Shown here: one piece after another, positions 58,738-64,000 of the stretch
Layout of the letters: each line of letters begins with the position of its first letter
How positions within the stretch are numbered: position 1 is the first letter of the stretch
Source of the DNA: UBA5066 sp048500275
GTDB taxonomy: Bacteria; Acidobacteriota; Thermoanaerobaculia; UBA5066
Length of the DNA stretch: 64,000 nucleotides
NCBI GenBank assembly: GCA_048500275.1
Contig: JASNYI010000003.1
Location: forward strand, 806,001 to 870,000
Reading direction: 5' to 3'
Notes under the pieces: generated by a model
The model's input: the letters and a program-made list of their open reading frames with translations, nothing else
Told to the model about the DNA's origin: nothing
The model's database searches: none
Made by a program: the position numbers and the translations under genes

Positions 58738-59053
58738 GAGGACCTCCTGGGTCGAATCGTCCCCCCCCCCATACAGAATCTGTCAAGGGTATCTCTTGGA
58801 TCGCCCCGATCGACCGCCTCCTCCCCGGCCGGACCCTCCGACCGATCTGACGGATTTCTAGCCGAGAGAAATCGGCCCCGGCGTCCGGGGGATCAAGGGG
58901 AATAGGAAGCCGGGGCGCTTGCCAGGGGCGTGGCGCGGCCCTGGGAACCGCGAGCCGGGGCGCCAAGATGATCGAGGATGCGGCGGATGACGCGGCCCTC
59001 GGTGTCCCCCCCCGCCGCCGGGTTTCCGGCGGCGGGGGACGGCGGGGCCGGCC
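58738..59053. other. 316-base intergenic region with C10 tract and hairpin
   Basis: Between two minus-strand genes. Holds a run of ten C at 58761-58770, 24 bases upstream of the Cys-rich gene, a TTGACA on the minus strand at 58786-58781, and the hairpin at 59009-59038. The remainder shows no gene. Confidence 0.6.
59009..59038 (-). terminator. 13-bp GC-rich hairpin after the Ntn-hydrolase-like gene
   Basis: CCCCGCCGCCGG pairs with CCGGCGGCGGGG around GTTT (stem 59009-59021 with 59026-59038), 15 bases after the stop codon on the minus strand. No U-run follows. The same hairpin accompanies the duplicated fragment at 55948-55969. Confidence 0.5.
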
Positions 59054-62000
59054 CTACTCCGAGAGGTCCCCGATGACGAACCGGTCCACGGGGGCCCAGC
59101 CCCTGTCCTTGATCTCACCGTTCCGGTAGACCGCCCACTGCGGGAGGCCCGGCGTCCAGCTCTTCGTCATCCGGTAGAGCTCGAGCGCCGAATTCCCCGC
59201 GAAGAGCCAGACGACCCGCTCGGGGTTCCACGGGTTCGGGACGGAGAGGTAGAGCCCCTCGTCGGGAAGGGCGTGCCGGCTGCCCTGGTGTTCGAACCAG
59301 CCGTTGCCGAGCCGGACCGGGAGCTTTTCCCCGAGCCGGGCGACGAGCGCGTTGTCCGCCGGGGAGCCGAGGAGGAAGAGGTCGCTCGCGGCCAGGGCCT
59401 CGTCCGTCAGCTCTGAGTCCTTCACGACGGGCGGCAGCTCCTCGCTGTAGGAGTCGGCGAGGAGCGACTGGAAGCGGAGGGCGAGGGTGTGGTTCGCCTC
59501 GATCTGGCGGGTCGTCCCGTAGACGACCTTCGCGTGCCGGAACTCGTCCGTGAAGCTGACGAAGGCATAGGGGTTCGCGAGGGGTACGGGGACGTCCCGC
59601 CCGGCGTCGAAGAGGACCCGCCCGGGCTTTTCCGGGACCGCGAACGAAAGCTCCGTCCGCGCTCCCTTCGCCTCGTACGGCTTCACCAGGCGCTTGCCGC
59701 CGGCGTCGATCGCGACGCTCCCGAGGAGGTGGTACGGCCGTCCCGGCTGCGTGACGACGAGCGTCACCTTCCAGGTGTCGCCGTCCCTGGCGACCTTCGC
59801 CTCGACCTTCGGGTCGGGGAAGCCCGTCTCCTCGACCCACGGGGCCAGGAACCCGGCGACGTCGCGCCCGGCCGCCTTCGAGAGGGCGGAGACGAGCTGG
59901 GCGGTCGTCACGTCACGCCCCGCGTTCGCCGTGAAGGCGGCGTCCATCGCCCGGAAGAAGACGTCGTTGCCGAGGAGGAGGCGGAGCTGGTGCAGGGCGA
60001 ACGTGCCCTTGATCCGCGGGATCTGGTAGGGCGAGCGGCGGGCGTACTCGCGCTTCGCCTCGCGGATCGCGACGTCCCCTTCCTTCGCCGCAAACCAGGC
60101 GGCGCGGGCGTTGAGCGCGGCGAGGTCGTCGCGGAGCGAGGCGAAGGCCTTCGCCGGGTCCGCGGGCAGCCCCTCGAGGAGCCGCCAGTAGGCCGCCGAG
60201 CCGGAAAGGAGGCCGTTCTCGGCCTCGGTCTTCGGGAAGACGCTCCCCTTCCAGAGCCGCGCCTTCGGGGCCTTCAGGCGCTCCTCGACCGCCGTCACGT
60301 CGAGCGCCGGCCCTTTCACTGCGGCCTTCGGCGCATCCGGCGCGACCGGCGCCTTCGCCGCCGTCTCCTTCGCCCTCGCCTCCTTCAGCTTCTCCGCGAT
60401 GTGCACCGGGCTGAAGACGGCGTAACCGAGCGTGAGGTGCGGAATGGCCCCCGGGAGGTCGGGCATCCGGCGGTTGCCGGCGGCGGGGAACTTCTCGCGG
60501 AGCGTGACCTTGCCGTAGTGGGCGAGGAAGACGAGCCTCTCGGCCATCTCGGCGGTCGTGACCTTGCCGTCGCAGGCGTGAGGCCGGTTGATCGGCGAGG
60601 AGGCCCAGAGGTTCACGGCCTCGATCGCGTCGATCTTCCCCTTCACCCGGTCGTACCACTTGCGGAAGGCGACGTCGCGGTCCCACGGGCCGTAAACCGG
60701 GTCGAAGGGAGCGTCGTCGGGCTGGACGCCGTACTCCCTGCGCACCCCGGGGTCGCGCGCGTTGTTGTTGGCCCAGAGGAAGCCGGGGGTCCCGAAGGGG
60801 GCGAGGTCCTCCTTCGTCCGCCAGAGCTTCGACTCGTACGTCCCGAGGAGGAGGATCGCGACCTCGTTCGTCTTGACGTCCGCGATCGGCCAGTCGTTGG
60901 CGTACATCCCGTTGTTCTTCTCGCGCAGGATCCGCGCGACGTCGTCGATCGAGCTCGCGTACTGCGCCGCCTTGCGGATCCGGTTCGACATCGGCGTCCC
61001 GTCGATGTTCCACGGGGTCTGGGCGACGGTCGTCTCGCCGATCAGGATGCCGGCGGAGTTCATGTAGTAGTCGGTCCCCGAGTGGATGCCGCCCGGGAAG
61101 CCCTGGTAGACGAGCCGGTGCCCCTTCGACGGGACGACGTCGACGATGACATTGAAGTGGACCCCCGTGTAGCCGGCCCACATGAAGATCTGGCCGAAGA
61201 CGGGTCGCCCGTCCTTCGTCGCCGGCCCCGTCGCCACGAAGGACGAGCACTTGTGCGCCCGGTCGGGGATCTTCGCCTCGTCCTCGGCGGTCAGGAAGCT
61301 GCGGCCCGTCAGGGCGTGGGGTGTCGTGCGCAGCGCCGACTCGACGTAGTCGAGGTCGATGGAGGAGTTCATCGTGACGACGTCGAGGAAGTCGATCGCC
61401 CGCCCGTCCACCTTCGCCCCCGCCTTCGCGGCGCCGTCGGCCATCCCCTTCATCTCGAGGAGGTACTCCTCGTCGAACTTGCGAAGGAAGACGGCGTCGG
61501 CCATGAAGCGCATCCGGGCCCACGCCGCCGCGCCGTCCTTGGGGTCCTCCTGGAAGCCGAGCTTCCTGGCGTACTCGGCCATGTCGTCGGCGAGGAGCGA
61601 GCCGTACTGGAAGCCGCGCTCGTACGGCTCCCCCTCGACGTGGACGTAGACCCACCCCTTCTCGTCGTAGCGGAAGGCGGGACCGTGCCAGCGGACCGTC
61701 TCCATCGGGACGAGCTCGCGGACGTCCGTCACCTCCTCGAGGCTCACGTCGTCGAACCAGGCGGTCCCCGTCGCCGTGCCGTTCAGGCCGAGGTGAAGGC
61801 GGACGGCGTCCTTCGCCGTCGTCGCGACGAAGATCGTCTCGACCTTCCCGAAGGGGCGCGTCGCGCCGGTCGCCGGCGAGTGGTTCGTGAAGGGGAACGA
61901 GGCCATCGTGAGCGCCGCCGCGACGGGCGTCGGGTAGCGCCCGGTCGGGTCGGAGAACGCCCTTTCGGTCCGGACGTACGCCGAGAGGCGATAGACGCGG

Positions 62001-62281
62001 CCGACCTCGAGACGCACCTCGCCCGAGGAGACGGCGATCGACGCCGGGCTCGGCGTCGAGAGCTTCAGGCTCGCGGCCCCGGCGTTCTTCACGTCCGGGT
62101 CGCGCGCGACCGAGGCGCCCGCAACGAGCGCGCCGTGGACGGTCCAGGAGGCGGCGCCAGCGGGCGCAGCCTCCTCGAAACCCCCGTTCGGAACGGCCAC
62201 CGTCGCGGCGGCCGACGGAACGGCGGCGAGAAGGAGGGCGGTGGCGTAAAGGCTGGCGAATCTCGTCGATCGAACGTTCAC
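59054..62281 (-). CDS. large secreted C45/phospholipase-B-like Ntn-hydrolase with M1-like C-terminal region
   Basis: 1075 aa. Signal peptide about 1-26. Residues 27-185 form a carbohydrate-binding-like beta sandwich (VPNGGFEE, AGAASLKLS, TAWFDDVSLEEV). The central part (about 200-640) has the autoprocessing/nucleophile Cys345 in HKCSSFVATGPATKDGRPVFGQIFMW, as in phospholipase-B-like and C45 acyltransferase Ntn hydrolases. The C-terminal 350 residues resemble the tail of M1 aminopeptidases (KGTFALHQLRLLLGN, VAGFLAPWVEETGFPDPKVE), but no HExxH is present. It probably cleaves amide or acyl bonds outside the cytoplasm. The last ~65 codons are duplicated at 55991. Confidence 0.75.
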   Translation of the reverse strand: MNVRSTRFASLYATALLLAAVPSAAATVAVPNGGFEEAAPAGAASWTVHGALVAGASVARDPDVKNAGAASLKLSTPSPASIAVSSGEVRLEVGRVYRLSAYVRTERAFSDPTGRYPTPVAAALTMASFPFTNHSPATGATRPFGKVETIFVATTAKDAVRLHLGLNGTATGTAWFDDVSLEEVTDVRELVPMETVRWHGPAFRYDEKGWVYVHVEGEPYERGFQYGSLLADDMAEYARKLGFQEDPKDGAAAWARMRFMADAVFLRKFDEEYLLEMKGMADGAAKAGAKVDGRAIDFLDVVTMNSSIDLDYVESALRTTPHALTGRSFLTAEDEAKIPDRAHKCSSFVATGPATKDGRPVFGQIFMWAGYTGVHFNVIVDVVPSKGHRLVYQGFPGGIHSGTDYYMNSAGILIGETTVAQTPWNIDGTPMSNRIRKAAQYASSIDDVARILREKNNGMYANDWPIADVKTNEVAILLLGTYESKLWRTKEDLAPFGTPGFLWANNNARDPGVRREYGVQPDDAPFDPVYGPWDRDVAFRKWYDRVKGKIDAIEAVNLWASSPINRPHACDGKVTTAEMAERLVFLAHYGKVTLREKFPAAGNRRMPDLPGAIPHLTLGYAVFSPVHIAEKLKEARAKETAAKAPVAPDAPKAAVKGPALDVTAVEERLKAPKARLWKGSVFPKTEAENGLLSGSAAYWRLLEGLPADPAKAFASLRDDLAALNARAAWFAAKEGDVAIREAKREYARRSPYQIPRIKGTFALHQLRLLLGNDVFFRAMDAAFTANAGRDVTTAQLVSALSKAAGRDVAGFLAPWVEETGFPDPKVEAKVARDGDTWKVTLVVTQPGRPYHLLGSVAIDAGGKRLVKPYEAKGARTELSFAVPEKPGRVLFDAGRDVPVPLANPYAFVSFTDEFRHAKVVYGTTRQIEANHTLALRFQSLLADSYSEELPPVVKDSELTDEALAASDLFLLGSPADNALVARLGEKLPVRLGNGWFEHQGSRHALPDEGLYLSVPNPWNPERVVWLFAGNSALELYRMTKSWTPGLPQWAVYRNGEIKDRGWAPVDRFVIGDLSE

Positions 62282-62542
62282 GGTTCCTCCCCCGCTAGAG
62301 CCCGGGTCGGGGGATCGTACCGTCCCCGACGGGAGGGCGAAGGGGTACGCGCGCGGGCTTCCCGTCGAACGACCGATCGGTCGCCGCGGCGTGCCGCGGC
62401 GCCGCCTTCCGTTCGTGCGAGGCAGCCGGCCGTCGGATGAACAGCGGCGTGAGGTGCGTCACACCCTCGTCGTCTGCGGGGATCCACGGCCCGATCCGGG
62501 TGCGTAGTCGTCGCGTTCCCGGAATCCACCGCCGACAGGAGA

Positions 62543-63337
62543 ATGAACATGAAGAGCGTCACCGCCGCCGCGGCCCTTGCCGCCCTCGTCGTCGCCAGCC
62601 CGCTCGCCCACGCCTCCGAGCCGACGGTCGTCTGGTACCCGTCCGTCGTGAATACGGAAGGGCTCAACGGCGCCAGGTACTACTCGGTCCTGAGCGTCTG
62701 GAACCCGTCCCCCACCGAGATCACCCTCACCGTGGACGGCTTCGTCTCGAACACTTCGGGCCTCGCCGCCCCGACCGCGACGGTGACGGCGACCGTTCCC
62801 GGTGCCACGCACGCCACCATCCCGAACGTCCTCGCCGCGCTCTTCGGCGGCCTCGAGGGGCTCGCGGCCGCGCGCATCACCGCAAGCGGGCCGGCGACCT
62901 TCTTCCACTCCGTCGTCAACGACCAGACCGCCTCGGGCAACGGACAGACCCTCCTGAAGGTCGACAACGCCCGCGGCGAGAACGTCCTGACGAGCGGGAC
63001 GCTCCTGCAGCTCTCCAACGCGAGCGCCGAGGACCGCGCGATGGGCAAGGGCAAGCGGACGAACATCGGCTACTTCAACCCGGGCTTCGACACGAAGAGC
63101 GTGAGGTTCCGGGCCTGGACCTCGAACGCGACCCTGATTGGTGAAGAGGTCCGATCGATCCCGGCCTGGAGCCAGGTGCAGCAGCCGGTCTTCGACCTCG
63201 TGAAGCCGACGGTGGCCGGCAATTCGGTGCACGACGACTTCCTCGTGACGTTCGAGGTGCAGGGGGGCGGCCTCCTCGTCTATTCGACCGTCGTCGACAA
63301 CAAGACGAACGACGGCGTCTACCAGGCCGCCGAATAG
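62543..63337 (+). CDS. secreted beta-rich protein of unknown function
   Basis: 264 aa with signal peptide (about 1-25, ending AHAS). ACAGGAG precedes the ATG. The mature part is a Ser/Thr/Val-rich beta protein: WYPSVVNTEGLNGARYYSVLSVWNPSPTEITLTVDGF, GPATFFHSVVNDQ, NIGYFNPGFDTKSVRFRAWTSN, GGGLLVYSTVVDNKTNDGVYQ. This resembles the two-domain secreted beta proteins common in Acidobacteriota and related groups whose function is unknown. 262 bases separate it from the divergent gene before; I see no clear promoter. Confidence 0.72.
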   Translation: MNMKSVTAAAALAALVVASPLAHASEPTVVWYPSVVNTEGLNGARYYSVLSVWNPSPTEITLTVDGFVSNTSGLAAPTATVTATVPGATHATIPNVLAALFGGLEGLAAARITASGPATFFHSVVNDQTASGNGQTLLKVDNARGENVLTSGTLLQLSNASAEDRAMGKGKRTNIGYFNPGFDTKSVRFRAWTSNATLIGEEVRSIPAWSQVQQPVFDLVKPTVAGNSVHDDFLVTFEVQGGGLLVYSTVVDNKTNDGVYQAAE

Positions 63338-63369
63338 GACGGCTTCTCTTTCGAGGGCAGAGCTCGCGG

Positions 63370-63393
63370 GGGCCGGGACGATCGTCCCGGCCC
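63370..63393. terminator. bidirectional terminator between convergent genes
   Basis: GGGCCGGGACGATCGTCCCGGCCC is a perfect palindrome (12-bp arms), followed by TTCGTTCT on the plus strand, between the stop codons at 63337 and 63401. Confidence 0.65.
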
Positions 63394-63400
63394 TTCGTTC

Positions 63401-64000
63401 TCAGTAGGGCCGCCCGAGGAAGACGTAGAGCGACGTGTTCCCGCCGTACCCCGCGCCGAACCCCGCGTAGATCGGGCCAAGGACCGTATCGGCCCCGACG
63501 AAGAGCCCGCCGGCGGGCCGGACGCCGTCGAAGCCAATCTCCTCCCTGCGGGCCCAGACCCGCCCCGCCTCCACGGTGCCGCCGAGGAAGACACCCCGCC
63601 CCACGCGCGTCGGCAGGCTCGCGATCCGGTGCTGGAGCGTCACGGCGGCGTAGGCGGCGCGCTCGCCCCCCGCGTCCTCCCTCGAGAGGGCGGCGAGCCG
63701 CGTGAAGTCCGACAGCCGGAAGAGGAGGTAGAAGGGCGGCTCGCTCCCCATCGCGTCCTCCCACCCCCCGGTGAGGAGGACCGTCGACCGGGAGCCCGCG
63801 GGGATCGCGTGCGTGCCCCGGAGGATGAGCCGGTTGAACGAGCTCTCCGACCCGAGCGACTCCCGGAACGCCTCGACCTGGGCCTGCGCGATCGTCCCCC
63901 GGCGCGGGAAGCTGAGGTCGTCGAGCGTGTCGACGCCGAGGTAGGCGAAGACGCCCCCGAGGTCGATGTCGATGTCGCCGAGCGGCTGGTTCGTCACGAG
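63401..64000 (-). CDS. outer-membrane beta-barrel C-terminus (patatin/BamA-like), 5' truncated by window edge
   Basis: About 199 C-terminal residues; the gene continues beyond the window. Alternating amphipathic strands of an outer-membrane barrel are visible (SSFNRLILRGTHAIPAG, STVLLTGGWE, AAYAAVTLQHRIASLP, GVFLGGTVEAGRVW, GGLFVGADTVLGPIYAGFGAG, NTSLYVFLGRPY), ending in an aromatic residue as BAM substrates do. The ending GYGGNTSLYVFLGRPY is typical of patatin-like (PlpD-type) autotransporter phospholipases and D15-family barrels. The passenger cannot be seen, so the identity is limited to the barrel. Confidence 0.75.
   Translation of the reverse strand, partial: LVTNQPLGDIDIDLGGVFAYLGVDTLDDLSFPRRGTIAQAQVEAFRESLGSESSFNRLILRGTHAIPAGSRSTVLLTGGWEDAMGSEPPFYLLFRLSDFTRLAALSREDAGGERAAYAAVTLQHRIASLPTRVGRGVFLGGTVEAGRVWARREEIGFDGVRPAGGLFVGADTVLGPIYAGFGAGYGGNTSLYVFLGRPY

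Noticed and set aside
59054..62281. A catalytic M1 aminopeptidase domain in the large secreted protein
   Set aside because: No HExxH zinc motif occurs in the region, although the C-terminal part resembles the M1 tail.
1..64000. tRNA, rRNA, CRISPR arrays, complete insertion sequences or prophage genes
   Set aside because: No cloverleaf, rRNA-like conserved stretch, regularly spaced direct-repeat array with spacers, transposase or phage structural gene was recognised on either strand.

Overview
The window is GC-rich (roughly 70 % by eye), almost fully coding, and Gram-negative in character: it has lipoproteins, an OmpA-type peptidoglycan-binding lipoprotein, an outer-membrane barrel fragment, a TonB-like domain and sigma-54 signalling. 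Three multidomain Ser/Thr kinases, WD40-like (PD40) propellers, a DUF2911 protein and an ornithine-oxidation operon together suggest an Acidobacteriota-like chromosome (inference, not proven). I saw no tRNA, rRNA, CRISPR array, complete insertion sequence or prophage.

Layout. 1-2 kb: the end of an alpha/beta hydrolase, a membrane-anchored thioredoxin, and a 98-aa protein paired with an AbiEii-like nucleotidyltransferase. 2-7.3 kb: a UvrD/PcrA helicase (minus), then pyrophosphatase, a kinase with a TonB-like C-terminus and an OmpA-type lipoprotein. 7.3-11.5 kb (minus): a tight operon acpS - acyl/acetate adenylating enzyme - acyl carrier protein - KBL-type alpha-oxoamine synthase - small protein; I regard this as the best candidate for an undescribed pathway. 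12.5-16.1 kb (minus): histidine kinase, NtrC-type regulator and a secreted protein. A near-consensus sigma-54 promoter and three repeats with an exact 20-nt period precede the secreted-protein gene. 16.2-19.5 kb: a propeller lipoprotein followed by a kinase-receiver fusion. 19.5-22.7 kb: flavin reductase, thioesterase, S9 peptidase. 22.9-25.7 kb: a MocR-type regulator with a readable promoter/operator, and an aminotransferase.

25.8-36.2 kb is a tungsten/molybdenum island: tupABC-moeA, then (minus) an aldehyde ferredoxin oxidoreductase (AOR) family enzyme with a MoaD/ThiS-like protein and a secreted haem-motif protein, and a divergent MoeB/ThiF-like E1. 36-41.5 kb holds envelope glycan genes and an MFS exporter. 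41.5-50.5 kb (minus) is a complete ornithine oxidation operon: ord-ortA-ortB-oraS-oraE-glmL/mutL-like-orr-alr. It would convert ornithine through D-ornithine and 2,4-diaminopentanoate to acetyl-CoA plus D-alanine; the terminal alanine racemase could return D-alanine to L-alanine.

50.8-64 kb: DUF1569 and DUF99 proteins, a kinase-propeller receptor, a DUF2911/TPR protein, a carboxypeptidase-regulatory-repeat protein coupled to a small extremely Cys-rich secreted peptide, a 1075-aa secreted Ntn-hydrolase-like protein whose 3' end is duplicated 3 kb away as a pseudogene fragment, a secreted protein of unknown function, and the end of an outer-membrane barrel protein. Short palindromic REP-like elements sharing GGGGTCAGGTCT occur near 2.0, 22.75 and 25.7 kb.
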